A stretch of DNA of 64,000 nucleotides. Source: Porites lobata (lineage: Eukaryota; Cnidaria; Anthozoa; Scleractinia; Poritidae). The notes beneath the pieces are model-generated. The model worked only from the letters and a program-made list of their open reading frames with translations. It was not told the DNA's origin and made no database searches. The position numbers and the translations under genes are program-made. Where the stretch lies: the NCBI GenBank assembly GCA_942486035.1, contig CALNXK010000009.1, positions 664,001 through 728,000 of the forward strand, in the 5' to 3' direction. This document shows, in pieces, positions 21,870 to 37,000 of the stretch (positions within the stretch are counted from its first letter, which is position 1; every line of letters begins with the position of its first letter).

Positions 21870-24690
21870 TGTAGTGTTTAATTAATCGCTTGCATAGCAA
21901 TTTGCTAGTCGATACATCAAAGACTGAAAAGGAAGAATGTTAAACATTTGCGCTATTGGCATGAGACACTAAAAACGTCACGCTGCATTTGAGTCCATGA
22001 ACAAAGTACAACAAAGGGAGTAGCACAAAGACTTGCGTCAAACTTCAACCGCAGTTAATGTTATTTCTAAATACAGTTCGTGCGCAAAAAGGCCTCTATA
22101 TTCTGTGTCATGGCCTTTCGTAAATAAACTCTATTGAACTACTTTGAAATTCCGGAAGAGTTTCAAACAAAGTCAGCGTGCTATTCACACTACGAGATTC
22201 AAATCATCTTTAAAAAACAATTACGTGATTCATTTGTCTTGACTTTTTTCCATTTTTCTCAAAAGCCTTATTTTGATCAATTTTATACCGGTTTTGCTAT
22301 CTTTTGTTTTGCAAATTAATCAGTTTCGTGACTTTCCAAGAAGAATAGTAGTTAGGGTCATCTATTACGTCATAGTTTTACAACAACAAACAAATCAAAA
22401 CAAAGAGAAGTTGTTCATTTTTTGCGAAAAATTGTATCTCCTGCTTGGCAAACTTGTATCCTGCTAAGCGGAGATGAATTTATTCTTTAATGAACATTGC
22501 AAACTGTAACGATTTAGGAAGAAGTAGAATTTAGGAAGATGTAAGACTATCAACTACTTTACAATTATACGGGGGCGGGGGAGGTAAAGTATGTTTGGAG
22601 ATGCGGCGCTCAATCAAGTGCTTCAACCGGACCCCGAATTGAAATGTCACTGTAAAAGCGTCGGGTTTCGTAGGCCATGAGCATTGGAATTACAGGTTGA
22701 AAAGGGATGAGAAGGAACTTCTCCTGAAAGAAAAAAAAACTTCAAAAACTTCAAAAACTTTCTTGACTGCGAACCGTCTCTCATTTTTTCCTCCGTGCAC
22801 GCGAACCCAAAACACCAAGAGGTCGTTGATTGTAATTTTTTTCTTTCACCCCCTTTCATGAGAACTAATTTACACACTCCGGTCGAATTGCATAAAACAT
22901 TTTAAGGTAACGAGAACCCGTAAATATTGATTCAAAAAATAGGTTTTTATTTCAGGACAATAATTAAGAGTAATATGCAACCGGGCATGATCTGATGTCT
23001 TTCATTCATGCAAATAGCCTATATTCATTAATGGACTTAGGATATTGGACTCTGTAGTTGTAGGCAGATTTTGCGTAGAGTGCGGACGTCCGGTAAAAGC
23101 ATTCCCCGCTTCTTTTTTTATATTTGCTGATGTCTGGTTCTAATGGATGACTATGATGAGTCAAGAATCCTAATTAACCACTGTTTAAATAACCCTGTAG
23201 GATGCCACCGCTATTGGCAAGTTTACCCCCCCAAAGGTTCTGATTGTTCACTGTTAGAGAACCCTCTCATTTTTAAGAGAGCCCGGTACTCTTTCCCAGG
23301 CAACGAAACGTAAGTGTGCTTACATCTTGGTATTAAACCTGTTGCTTTAAGCAACCATTATCAGTATTATAGCCTGCATAACAGGCGTTTTATGAGCCAA
23401 GAAAGGCGACAGCGGCATTTCGCGCGAAGCGCGACACACGCGAGACGAAGAGAGGAGAAAAAATAAAGCCTGTTGCCAGTCCATTGTTCTGGCTCTTCCG
23501 CCCACCTACCTATTTTTTCTCCTCCCCTCGTCTCGCGCGTGTCGCGCTTCGCGCGAAATGCCGCGTTCGCCTCGCTTGGCCCATAAAGCGCCTGTTATGC
23601 AGGCTACAATATTAGGCGTTCGCTAAGATATATGCCAATCAAATCCAGTGGATGAGGTACTCCCTATAATGGTCTTTACGGGGATGCTGTGCCCTTTAAA
23701 TTAAGGGATATCATACCTTTTTCGGGCTTCAAGTATAGGAAACACTAGGATTTCATTTAAGTAGAAAATATGAAAGTGTAGGGAAATTCGTCAATGCGGT
23801 CTGTGAAAGGACCTAAAAGGGCTAACATGCGCATTTTATGGCAGTGAAATACCCAATGGAAAACGAGAAGACCCTGGGGACCAGGTTGTTCTGTTCTCGT
23901 GCCTTCAACAAGCCTTCAACGTGCCTTCTAACCTGAGATCAGGCGTTTTTTCTTCTTCTTTGTTTCTTTGGCTCGAGAGGGGAAAAAAATAACGCCTGAT
24001 ACATTCATTTAAATAGCCGTTAACCGCCCCCTAATTTACATAATCTAACTTCTCCTTGACCTGTCATGTTATTAGCCAATAAGCGTTTACCATTCGGGAA
24101 TCAAATTTTGGCGCAAATAATGTCTCTTTTGAAATCAATTTTAGGAAAATGAAAATTTTTTAGAACGTCCATGTTGAGATGGCGCTTCTTAAAAAGAATT
24201 TGAAATGTGTTCAAATACTGTTAGCTGGAGCTGCCGTATACAAATAATAAAGAATTTACTGGATAAAGCTCGTTGGCTTCGTTCTGTGCCGAAAGTAGTG
24301 AAGAAAAAAATTAGGCTGAAGCACCATATTTTACGAACTGAAAGGTGTTGTGAAAGCGAAGACTGGCTCAGAATAATTCGCCGGTTTCTGAAGGAGGAAT
24401 TACAGTCGAACCAAGTCAAGATTCGATTCATGAATTGATTATTTGAAAAGTGAACCCGTTTGTCGCTTCTGTAACTTGTAGCCGGTATCAAATTGCATTC
24501 CGAAATGATCGGTGAATTTTTCACTGCAACTTTTTAGTATACGATGAGATGGAAAATATTTCAATGGGTGAAATTTCTATTGAGGCATTCTTCAAATTGA
24601 AGAAAACTGAGCCGGCAGAAATTTTATAACGAACTCGCGAGTGTATTCACTGCTCATGACGCAAGCAAAAATGCAGACTGAAATCAACAA
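21870..24690. other. Intergenic region between the 345-aa gene and the golgin gene
   Basis: No supported gene. It contains the palindromic element at 23370-23606 and a small inverted pair (ATCAGGCGTT / AACGCCTGAT) at about 23938-24000. A basic 78-codon frame at 24205-24438 has no recognisable feature. Confidence 0.5.
23370..23606. mobile_element. Palindromic MITE with TAGCCTGCATAACAGGCG ends
   Basis: The 18-bp end TAGCCTGCATAACAGGCG is exactly mirrored at 23589-23606. The arms continue inward through CGCGCGAAGCGCGACAC and its reverse complement. The whole 237 bp is a long hairpin, strikingly GC-rich in an AT-rich setting. Confidence 0.85.
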
Positions 24691-24694
24691 CAAC

Positions 24695-25035
24695 TAACGG
24701 ATGGCGGCGTTTTGGCCAATTGGAACAGCGCAAATCATCCGTATTGTTTCCTATCCAATCAGAAAAAAAGTCCAGATTCTGGCTTTTTTACATGTGATCC
24801 GACAAAGAAATGTATCATGGGAGAGGGCATGATCTCGGGCTACGTGCCTTATGTATTTTTACTTCCGGTTTTGCATGCGCCGGCAATATTCTAGTCAGCA
24901 ATGATTACGTGAGTATGCGTAAACAAAGACCGGCCTGTAAACGGAAGTGGAACAAGGTCTTGTTGGAGAAGTCGTTCAAAATAGAGCGGCACGTTATGAA
25001 TCGACAACGATTAAAAAGTCGCTAATTGATCCTCA
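24695..25035 (+). promoter_or_regulatory. Probable promoter and 5' UTR of the golgin gene
   Basis: An ATGGCGGCG motif (24701-24709), resembling a YY1 site, is followed by CCAAT (GGCCAATTGG, 24714-24723). The golgin start codon lies 300 bp further on. The same ATGGCGG core occurs in the YEATS2/UHMK1 promoter region. Confidence 0.4.
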
Positions 25036-28000
25036 ATGTTTGCAAAACTCAAGCAGAAGATCGCCGAGGAGGAACAAAACTCTGATTCCAGTCGTCCTTT
25101 ACCTTCCAGCCCGAGCGTTCGGCGACCTAAAGTCAATGGCTGGACTGAGAATAAGTGGGAGAGACGAAGGCTTAGCAATGCAAGTAGCTTGTACGAATCT
25201 AGGGAATCTATTTACAGTGAAAGCAGTGTCGCTTCATCTGGGTATAATGTATCAAGGCATGCTTCATTCACGAGCAGATCAAATTCAACTCCAGCAGGAA
25301 CGCCGATTGAGTCTTCTTCGAATTTTACGGTTAGTATCAGGGAACGTGTGCTTTCCATCTTGCTTTCTCTCATGACTTTTTAATATCCTACATTGTTTCG
25401 TTGTGACCTTGACTACACCGTGTCCAACGTTTTAGCTAGAACTTAAAGGAAGTAAACTTAAAATAATCCAAAAGATGAATGAAACTATTAGCTAAAGCTT
25501 CGAGGCTCTCAACTGCAAGTAAACAAATGCTCTTTTGTGGATCGAATCATTGATCAAACCAAAGCGCTGCGTTATGGACTTGAATTAAATTATTCTTCCA
25601 CGTTGCCGGCTCATTATACCAGTACCCATATCTCCCAGAATAAAATTAGTTTGGTAAAAGCGATGAAGTGATTAGAATAACCTTACTCTAACTAAAAAGG
25701 TATTAAAAGACGAGAGATTCTACTCTGGATCTGATCTAAGTAAACTGCATTTCATTAATAATAAATGCAAGGTTGGTAAATTGGTTGTCTTTGTTAGAGT
25801 TTGGCCGTAAATTACGAGAGTTGATTTTATCAATGAATTGAATTCAACTAATGGATCTTTATCCATTATCAGTCGCTATCGTGAAATAATTTATGTTGTT
25901 TAGCACTTTTGTAATGAAACAATATTTTGTAATAAATTTGTTTAGTCATGAGTTTTGCTTGACTGAGTTGTCAAATGGTAATTGAATTATATGTGTCTAC
26001 AACAAGCATCCCTCTGTTTGTTGTTTGTGGATGGTGTTGTTAAAATAGCCTCAGCCAGTCACTTTAGAAGAGTAGTTCTTTTTGGCTCTAGAGTTATGAT
26101 ACAAATACAGTCCAAATTATCATGCATTCAAATCAGTGCTGGCTATTTGCATACATTTGTGAGGCTTGCATTGTAAAGGGACTGAGGTCTTCAATCCCCT
26201 TAGTCCAGGCATGGATCCACACCGGTTTCCACTAGTTTACAGAAATCGGTCAGATTTTTCATAACAGATATATAAAAGAAAAAAACTTTCCAAGTTGCAA
26301 GGCTTCATCCCAGGAGAAGGAACTGGCCAATATCCTGTCTGATATGCTGAGAAACCCAGGAAAGGGGACTTTGGGAAGTTAAAATAAAAAAATTCCCATG
26401 GGGAGCATGCCGCCAGACCCCCCTAAGGACTTGCATCTTTGGCGTTCGTTTTGGAAATCGGTCAGTATTTGTCCTAGATCCATGCCTATAGTACATGTGT
26501 TGGCATGATTTCCAGCTCTCCTGATTTGTTTGGCCTTAATTGTTCCAGCTTTGGTCGCTGTCCTACCCCTGTCGTGATTTTTTAAAAAAGCTCCATATGT
26601 TATTGGATAGAAGATGGGCCAGGGCTGTCACTAAGAATTCAAGTTGCTGGGTAAATACAACAAGTAGGGAGGGAATCAAACAGCCAGAGTTTTCTTTTGG
26701 TTCTATTTTTCTTCTATTTTCCTATGAAAGTAGCTGGGGCCCACGTTCGTAGTAGCCGGGGGAAATCCTAGGCCCTCAGTTCTTAATGACAGCCCTGAGG
26801 TGGGCACCCAATTTTTTCATATCATGAGAGAAGGTAGGCATAACACCTGACCACTTTGTCCTCAATCAAGGCAGAATAACTTGGTAAAGTTCATCACTAC
26901 CATTACCATCTTGAAATTTTCACATTATTCTCTACAAACCTGTCAAAGAACAAAACCACTCTCCAAATAGCAGCTGGACTAATGGTTAGGTAAACCCAAG
27001 TATCAACTATCAGGATTGTATAATATTGTTATGATTTCCCTTGTTTTCTTTCTCATTGTGCATCTAGGTTAATAGCAGATCATCAAGGGAAGAAATTCTT
27101 GATCTGCTTGCAAAGAGAGGGGAGCAAGTTTACAAGCTGGAGGCAAAGATTGCAGGTACATGTATATGATGCAGTAGAATGGAATATGTTATGTGTATTC
27201 ACTGTCTAGTTGATTCAATATGTTGATGTTTGTGTATCTGTTTAACGTTATTGTTATGATTCAACCCTATTGTTGTAACGTTTTTACTTTTCCTTCCCGT
27301 CTCGATTAGCTATAGGCTCCCAGGGGCCCCACTCACATATTTTAATGACGGGGGGGTCCGAAGGATTTTCTGGGGTCTGACATTTTGGCCAAAAGGGATT
27401 TTTTGGGGTCTATGAAAGACGCCGGGATTTTTTTGGGTCGCGAAAACAACAGAGGGATTTTTTTGGGTATTGTATTTTTCATCAGCTCAAATCAAGAATA
27501 ACATAAGCGCAATTTATAGTTTTGTTTTTGACCAAAACCAAAGTTGAAGTTGGCATGTTTTAGTGTTCCAGAAGTTAAATAATAAAATTTGCCGATGCAA
27601 AAACACTGAGGGATTTTTTTGGGTATGCTAAAAAAAGTACGGATTTTTTTGGGTAGACAAATTCTGAAGTTGGGATTTTTTGGGGTATAAAATATGAACC
27701 TCTGTTGAACCCCGCCGTCATTAAAATATGTGAGTGGGGCCCCTGGGTATAGGCTACTTTGTGGGCAAGGATTAATTATGGCTTGTATCAAAAGTGTTTT
27801 TAATAAACTTGAACTTGTCACTTGAACTTGTTATACCTTAAACGAGATTCACTTGAAAAATGTTTATTAAAGGCAACATGCTAGATGGAAGGGACTATTT
27901 TCATGTACCTACGATCATCTCTTTTAAAGCTGTGCTCCAAGCAAAATGTTTGGAGCCCAGTGCTTTGAACCTGTGAAATCCAGCATGCAATTTTTTGTGT

Positions 28001-31000
28001 AAAAGTGAAGAATGATTTCCTAGTAACCAAGAAAAGATGCCAGGGATCTCTCCTTAGCACAGCCCTGTCTTTATAGGCAGAAAAAGGTTTATTTATAATG
28101 CATGTTTTATGTTGTCACCAACACCTCAGGCTCATTACACATTTTTTGTAAGCTGTTTCCATATAATTTTGATACCCCAGTTAACTGAAGTCAAACCGCC
28201 ATGTGGGATTGTTTTGTCTCTTGTCAATAGCCAGCTGGGTGAGCCTCTATTTTAAATTTCCCATCAAAGCAATAGTAAATTATTGCAACCTCTTGTAAGC
28301 AAGCTTAGATAGAACCTCACTAAGCAACCACCAGATCTTGGCAGTTCAGGTTGTGGTTTATGTACTCTTTGAAGGTTTGACTAATGTCATTTTGCTGGTC
28401 AAAACTTCAGACATGGCAAGTCTTCTCAGAGAGCAAACAAGAATTAAAGAATCGCTAGAGGGTGCTCTTGAGAGGCAAAAGGAAGGTATGCATACTATCT
28501 ATCAAGAAATTATGAATCTTGGAAATAATTTAGGAGAGGAGGGGCTGTTCAGACAGTGTGATTTTGTGAGGATATAATTAATCACAAGTTACAAAGTTAG
28601 CAACCATTAGATTACATGTACACACTTACTATGATTAAGATAACCAAAAGGTTTGTAATAATTAGAAATGTATACTTGTATAATGTATGTCAAGTCATAA
28701 GTGGAGCTTTCGTGTGGGCGACGCGTGTGCAGCAGAGCACCATCTATGCAGCCAAAAAATTTTGGTTGTGACAAAATCGTCTGTAGGTGTCTCCATACAT
28801 CCACCCCTTCATGTCAGTGGATGTGAAATGTCACACTACTAGCTTGGAGTACAACAAATCTGTGTTTATCTTGATAATTTGGACATCCATGTTATGTTCA
28901 ATTGACAGCAGTCAAAATAGAGTATCTTTTGACTAGTGTCACTGGCTCAGGTGTTCAACTAGCTAAGGCATTATGTTATTTTTAAGTTATCTGCTGACCA
29001 GTTATTGGTTAATTTTTAATCAATCACAGGCTCAGGTCCATTTTTTTAGGAAGAGTTCAGTTTTCTTCTTGTTTACGGCAAAATTTGAGTTACTTCAGAA
29101 ATGCATTTTTCAAAAGATCCCACGAGAGTTTTGCTTTTGGCCTAATTGTTAAATCTATATATTTAATCATGTTTCTTTAATTAACCATATATGGTATTGT
29201 TTCAGAGCAAAGTACAAGAATTAGAAGCCTCCAAGCTGATTTTGAAAAGACTCTAAATGAAAAGAATCAGGTATTTTTTTAAAAGTGTTGACATTTTGAT
29301 ATTTGCACGTGTTGTGGTTTCTAGCAAACTCCTATAATGGTTGAATTATAAAATGTTTTAATTTTTCAAAGGGACTCCATTATTTTACTATAATCGACCA
29401 GTTTGTCAAATTATTATGTAAGAACAAGACCTTGGTCTTTATAATTTCTGCATATTTTAAGCCAAATATAATTAATGGCAATAATGACCAAAATGTAGCT
29501 CTTACAAAGACAATTTCCACTGAAATAAATTTAAAACAATAAGTTAGAATAACCTTTTCATTTTGTGAAATAATTTGTAGGAACTTGAAACTAAACTCAA
29601 GGCCCTAACATTGGTAAGATTTTAGTGCATTGTGACTGATTGTTAGAATCGTTATAAAATATTATCCATAAAATATATTATTGTATTTTACCCATAAGTT
29701 TTAAAAATAAGGGTGTAATTGAGTTTTAGAGCAAGTGCTGAACAATTAGGCATGAGGCTGAGCATGATATTTTTGAAATGTATAAATAAAGTGTAATTTA
29801 TTACATCTTATATGAAAAAAACACATAAACAAAAACAACAATGAAAACAACAAATATAAAAGTTTATGACTTTTTATAGTGTTTAATCCATTCACACCTG
29901 AACTGCCCATGTCCCTTGTACTGTTTGTGACATCATGATAGGGATAGTGCAGTGTGTCATTTTTTTTGCCTGCTGCACATAGCTTTAAGATTGGAGTTGG
30001 GAAAGCTAATATTTTGCTTCAGCATAGTGCTTGACTTTCACTGAGCATTTTGTGCAATTTTGGTCCGATTTGGCCAGATGGTGACCACAAAATGGCTGAA
30101 CTTACTAGCCTCAAGGCGTTTTTCGGCAAAATTTCCAGCAGCATTTTGAAATTATTAAGTGCGTTTAGTGAAATTGTACGGTTAGTATTTGTTGTTGCAC
30201 TAAAACTATTGTTTTGATTAAATCTGAAAATAAGACTCACAATTTCTTTTTTGGTAAATAATTTTGAAGCATCTAAACATGATAAATCCTAGTAATATTA
30301 ATTCTAAACCATTATGATGATTTAGGAAAGCACACGCTATGCAGACATGAATGAGTTAAACGAACTCCAGCAACAAGAACTCACAAGGATGAAATCCTTG
30401 GTAGGTTGTTTTGAGCATGGCCTGTTTGTTTCTTTAAAATGCACTTAACCCTTCCAAGTTTTGCTAATTAGGCAAAGATATAATAAACACTCGTAATGTA
30501 CTAAAGGGGCTGTGGAGATGGGCCTTTTGTAGCATCACGTGGTACCAAATACAGTAGCTGGAGAACGATTTTTTTGTTGTCTACTTTTTAAACGAGGAGA
30601 CTGGCGCCGAAGTGTGTCTCGCATTTGTTTCTGGATCGTTGCCTGGGTTGCACCGGTCAGCTATCGACCAATTCTTTCCTTTCTTCCTGATAAAAGTCCC
30701 AGAATTCTTTGTGATAGTTAACTTGCCCCAGTTTTCTTTTCGTTTCTACAGCGGCAAATGCGCTGTTTACTCACTAGCGTAGCTACTTGATACTATGCGA
30801 CGTTTTGTTGCAAAAAGCCCATATCTGTTCAACCTTAATAGGAGTTTGCTAGTAAGCCCGCCATCTTGCACTCTTTTTTAATGTAAAAGTGTTACTTATC
30901 AATGGCCTGTGGCTGATAGATCTTCAGTAACAACGTGGAGAATTAAATATGAAACTGGAAGAAATCGTTCCCATGCTTTGCACAGAAACTTGCCGTGTCT

Positions 31001-34000
31001 TTTCCACATTTTTATGCATATGCCAATTAAACTAAAAGTACCGTATTTATTCGAAGAATTTTCAGTTGGATGGTGATCACAAAACAAATCGTCACTAACA
31101 AGAGTTAAAAAGGTTCCAATTTGATTTTCTTTTTTAATAAATAATGGCGAAAAAAAAAATAATGATTTGAACCCATTTTGCAGAGAAGCATTTTTAACAA
31201 TTAACAATGGATAAAAATCAATACTGTTAACCCTAAGTGTATTTTCTAACGTTTGTACAGATAATGTTTAGATTTTTGCTGCCGTCCATCAAAAAAGAAG
31301 AAAAACTTACAATCACCATTTAAATGCAGTTGATAAAAAACTTAACAAACAATAGGTCGGGGGCTGTTTCCGAGTTAAAAAGCATAATCATTGTCCGGTT
31401 TAAACGTCGTTTAAATCATTTCGTTGAAAAATCATTGCTTAAAGAACTCAAAGTATATATATAAAAATGTTAATGAGTACGTGATTTAACCCTCTAAAAC
31501 AGTTCATCCAGTACCAAACCGATGCTACTCGTAAAGCTGCAGAAATTATTGAGAAAAGCAAGGTAGGGACTGAAATAAATCTGATTATATCAAGCCATGA
31601 ACCGTAAATTCACTTAATTACCCTCGAATGCGGTATTGATATAGAGCCTTTTCACTCACGAAGCCTTGCATAAGAACTTGAAAGGGTCTAAATATAACTC
31701 CCACTTCAACATCTTTTGGGCTGTTTAACTCACTACATTAAGACATTTGAATTTTCCCCTGTCAAAAGGGAAAAATGTATCCGCAAGAATAGTCTTAGTA
31801 CGGATAATTTTTGTACAGTAAACTTTATCACAAACCGGCACTTGTGCGTTGTTTTTCTTTTGTTTTCTGTCTTTCCTGTCTCATTGTATCAAATCCTAGC
31901 CAAAATATCCACTCTTTTTGCCCTTGTATGCAGTTACGGTTGGTATTAATTGTTTTTATGTTTTCTGTTGCAGCAAATTGAAAACTTAGACAAATCCTAT
32001 CTTGAGCAAAAAGAAGAATTGGCGTCCCTTCAAGAGCGTTTGGATGATTTGGCTCGCGAAAGGTATTGATTTGTACCCCTCTAATCCAAGCCAGGCCAGC
32101 GTTTGAAAGGAAAAAGGAAAGGGTTCTACCCTTCACCCTCCCATGCCGTTCCCTTCGCGTTCAAACACGCCCCTCACGTTCATGTGCGCCCTTTCCGTTC
32201 TCGCGTGCCCATCGCGAGCACGCGCGCCTCTCTAACTTTCTACGCTATTCTAGTTCTCGCGCGCCCTTTACATTAACGTGCGGGCTAGATTTTCCCCTTC
32301 TTTCCTTTCGAGCGCCAGGCGATATTCAAATGCTGTGTGCTCTGGAAGAGGTCATCATTTTTCAACCACGCATAAAACAAAACCTAGAAGCCACTCCCCA
32401 TCACCTTCTCCCCCCTGCCACCCAAGAAGACAATCAAGTATCAGACATGATTTGTCAATGCTGATAACATTTTCTAACCCTGCGTTTCTTTCATTTTTGG
32501 GTTGTTAAGATGTATAGATTACTGGGTGATTCCTCTCATTTTCCCGAGATGTGCTGGACATTAGAAACAAAAATGACACGAACATGAATCAAAATACCAT
32601 TTTAACTGTTTTACGTGTAGTCGCTGATTTTGCTCTCATTGTGTGTATGTTTATTTGGTTGCCATTTTATTTTTATCAGAACGAAGTATGAAGTACGTGA
32701 CAAGCAGCAACAGAGTCGAATAACAACATTAGAAAAAGAAAAGAAATCATTGCAAGACGAGCTAACTAGCACTGTAAACGAACTGACTAAGGTACGAGGG
32801 GTTTTTCATTCTATATTGTTAACTATAATCAACAATATATCATCGTGCAGTAATTAATAATAACTTTAGCTCTCACTGAGTCGCACTTAATAATGCCATT
32901 CCTTGTCTGGCAGGTTTCCGTTATAATACAATAATTTTATGAGGGTCTTAAGAAAAGATGAATTAAAATTTAAATACTTTTGATGGACATTCAGTAAGTT
33001 TGCGAAATGCTCGACTAAATTGTAGGGATACTACAGGGATTGGTCCTTGCTTCTTGAGCATTTCAGTGCAATGGCCTAGCGCTCGAATTGTCACCTTATA
33101 AATCCATCTACGTGGCTATACAAATTTAGTTCACTTGTATTCACTCAGTTCTGGAACCGCCGGCCAATTTTACCTCATGAACTCAGCTTATGTTATCAAT
33201 TTTTTGGTCAAACGGTAGCTGGTTTGCCAGGATTTCTAAGGAATGTTGACATGATGTTGTCTTTAAAACCTTAGAAATCAGTGCAGCTCGACAGAGCAGA
33301 GAAAAATCACAGTCAAACAGAGGAGCAACTGGCCAACCTGCGTCAAACACACTCTCTTTATAAGAATAAGGTGCGAGATGTATTTTTTTTTTCAGAGAAA
33401 AAGAAGCTGTTTTTTTTTTCTAGCCAAGAGTCGTCATATATCAGTTTTCTGCGTTTTTAGTTGTTAGAACGCAGTCTGAGCCTAAAAGGGAAAAATACGA
33501 ACAGAGAATCAAATGGAAATAGTTTCTGATTGTCTGGAGTAGCGTAACTTTTGTTTAGAATTATAAGTTCCTCTTGACAATGGCAACTTTCGACATACTG
33601 CGGAATGGAAGTTATCTTGAGAGGCTAATAGAAGTGGATTCGTGGGAATCAAGAATTAGAAGAGCATTAAAAAAGTAGTTGTGAAATAAACAGAATACAC
33701 TTTTTTGCTTACACAGTTTCTTTTCTCTTGCCTGCGATTGAAGGTTTCACAGGAACTTGAAGAAAAAGATAACGAAACTTCTCAGTTGAAAGAACGAGTG
33801 GGTGATTTACAACGAAGGTATGATCGACGAATCTCAAGCAGTCATTTTATGTGTAATATACAGCGTCTGCTGCATTGACTGCATTGTGCTATTACCAAAA
33901 CAGTGGATCGCAAGTTTCGCGCGTTTTCATTGGCTCCCTCGTAAACTAAAGCCGCTTTCCAAAATTCAAAATTCCTCGAAATTTTCCCAAAAACCCACCA

Positions 34001-37000
34001 CTGCCGGACACAGCATTGAATAATAACCGATGGCAAGCCTGCATGCAGTCACAGGAACTGCATCAATGGACGTCTTTTGATCTAGCTCCTGATAAGTTGA
34101 ATAAATAACACTTTGGCTGACAGTTGTTCCTGTGACTAAGCGCGGGAAAATGCATTCAGGTTTGGCATCGGTTTGACTACAAGGGCACCCAACGAGAATG
34201 TAGTTCAAAACCACTTAAACATAGCATTGTTAAACGTATTTTAGTATTTAAACGGTACATATCGGCATATTTTTATCCCCTAAAAATTTTTCATCTGTTC
34301 GGATTTCCTAGCTGAAAGTCTAGTGATCCGAAAATTATAGGGATCAAAACTTACCTTTTCGAAAATTTCAGCCAGAAAAAAGGCTCCCGAAAATTCTAGG
34401 TGACCTTTTAAGGTTAAAAATCCGTTAAAAATGGGCAATTATACCATTTTTTAGATGTTCGAAAATCATAGGAGAAGCAGGCAAGCAAGAAATTTTACAA
34501 CAAATGTTCCGAAGATTCTAGATCTCAAATCGTCTTCCGAACAGATATTTTCCGAAAATTGTCGTTGGGTGCCCCTGTGACTAGTCTGCTACACAGCCGT
34601 TTTTAGTGTCGTCACAGATTACGGTTTGATTTGTGTGTCAGCGATATGCAGTAGGCGTTGACTCTAATCAGGGTATTGCGTTAGTTACTTTATCGGTTCC
34701 ATTCCAGGTAATTTGTCAGAAATGTGACTGAAAAATGACAGTAATTTTATTCCGATAGCTTTCTCAAATAAAACTTTATAGAGACAAACTCACCACTCTC
34801 AGTGATGATACTGATGCTGATACTGATACTTTTTTGGTATTTTTTTTCTAGACTCGAGGATAGCAAACTTTCCGGTAGCGATCAAGTTAATGCCATGGAA
34901 AAAGAGGTACGGGTCTGCGTGGGACGTTTTACGCTTAAAGTTCATTTGGTTGTTACTTCGCCTAGGCGTTTATATACTGTTGTTCAAAAGCTGTTAAGGG
35001 TTCATTCCATGGGGTTAAACAACTATTGTGACGCTATTGTTGTCGTAATGTTTCAGGAGCTAGTTTCCAACCACTAATGAACGCCGGGGAATCTAACTTT
35101 AATTTGTTTCAGAGACGTTTAAGGTTTGAGAGGTTTTTTTCCCGGATACTCTCGGGGATTTTCTCTCTCCTCAAAAACCAACATTTCTGAAATTCCAAGT
35201 AGATGTGGCATATAATAGCAAAGAGCCAATCTCTGAGTGTACTTCTACCAAACAATTATCTGTTTATCAAATCATTTAAGTAGTTAGTTAGTTAACGAGA
35301 ATTGAATGCTTAAGTAAAGTAACTCGACTTCTTTTTTTTAGCGAGAACAACTCGAGAGCCGTCTTCAGGAATCTCGTGATCAACTTAACGAGTTGAGGAC
35401 GAACTCAAACGATCGAATCAACACACTTGGATCTCTGGTGAGGACCTATGAAGCCCCAGTCTCCCCTCTCACATGTTGATTCACTTGTTCTTCAGATCCC
35501 AGTTGTTCAAAAGGAGGATAGCGCTATCCACCGGATAAATCTCTATCCAATGGATAGCGTAATTGCTTTTCCTAATACTTATCCACCGGATAACGATTCA
35601 TCCCGTTGATAGTGCTATCCAGCATTTGAACAACTGGGGCCCGAACTACTTAAGAAAAAGACAGTTTTCCATTATCTATAGAAGTGACTTGAAAGTGTTC
35701 AAATTTTGCGTCGAAACCACTCGCATGCGGCTCCTGGGTCCACTTGAGTTTCAGTGAACATTTTGACGTCATTTTTTGGGTCTAAAAGTGAAAACTTTTT
35801 AATTATTTCAAGTTTCAATTTTTTTTAGTTCTACTCTGCTGCTTTTCAGACAGATTTAGACATAATTCTTCCTTTTAGGTGAGCACACTTAATGAAAGAC
35901 TAGAGAGAAAGGAATCAGAGCTAACAGAATGCAAGAGAAAATACGATCAGGATTATGAAATCTGGAGAAGTAAAGTACGTTTTGCTGCATGGTTACTGCT
36001 GTTAGAGAGAGCTTGTTTCGGTTACTCACAGTGTATAATTTTTGTGGATCTTTATGCAGACGTTGGGCTATAGTTATTTGGATTACGTCTTAAAATGGCA
36101 ACTCTGCCGTCTATCTAACACTTCTGCCGTCACTCACGCCTGTAACAGAGCCTTGTAGGAACGAGTTTTAACCATACTATGTACATCCTGATGATTGAGC
36201 GACAGAATAATGAAAACAAGCACATGAAAATGTCATTATTCCCTCCCCAACTTCCAGAGCGAAAAAGCTTACTCGTAGTCAATATGATCCCTAAGCTACC
36301 TTGCATTTTCCTTCACTGTGTTTGGATGAAGGTTGTTTATTGATATTGTTATTGTTCCAGTGGCACCCTTCTCCTTTTTCTTACTCTCATTTACAATGGG
36401 GTAATAAATGAATCTTCTTTTGCTGTTCTATGTAGAATCTTCAGCTCGAGCAGCAATTGGAAAGAATACAACAAGATGCCAAGACTGGAAAACGTTCTTC
36501 CGCGGAGCAGACCGCGCACTTGGAAGACCAGGTAATCTGGGCGTTGCAGTTTGCGTCAAATACTTTACCATTCATTCTCGTCCCGAAAAAACTGGAGCTG
36601 TTTAGCTAAACAAGATTAATAACATTGGAAGCAAACATTTTAACTCAGCAAATTAAACATATCAGTATTTCCATATGATCCTTTGGTTGATCTTGTTTTT
36701 CTGACTTTCTTTCATTCAACCTCGATCACCAAAAGCTTGAGATGCATGTGACGATAGTAATCTTGTGCACCTTTATTTTATGGCTCTCTTTTAATAGGTG
36801 AGGCTCCTGGAAGCGGCCAGGGAAAGAGAAAAAATTGAAATGCAAACGAAATTGGTAAGAGTCGAAATAAAATTCCAGATATGGGATTTACTAAGCTGTT
36901 CTAACTTTACATCCTGTCAGATATTGATAACTTGTTGATTCAGCTAAACTAACTTTTTCGTTGTTGTTGTTGTTTTGTACGTTTGGAAGAAAACCAAACC

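Noticed and set aside
24205..24438. Basic 78-codon plus-strand ORF near the golgin promoter
   Set aside because: No motif and no supporting signal. Possibly a short gene, but not supportable from sequence alone.
32066..32508. Two plus-strand ORFs rich in Ser, Arg and Pro
   Set aside because: They read into a C-rich repeat in golgin intron 8, beyond the exon 8 donor at 32063.
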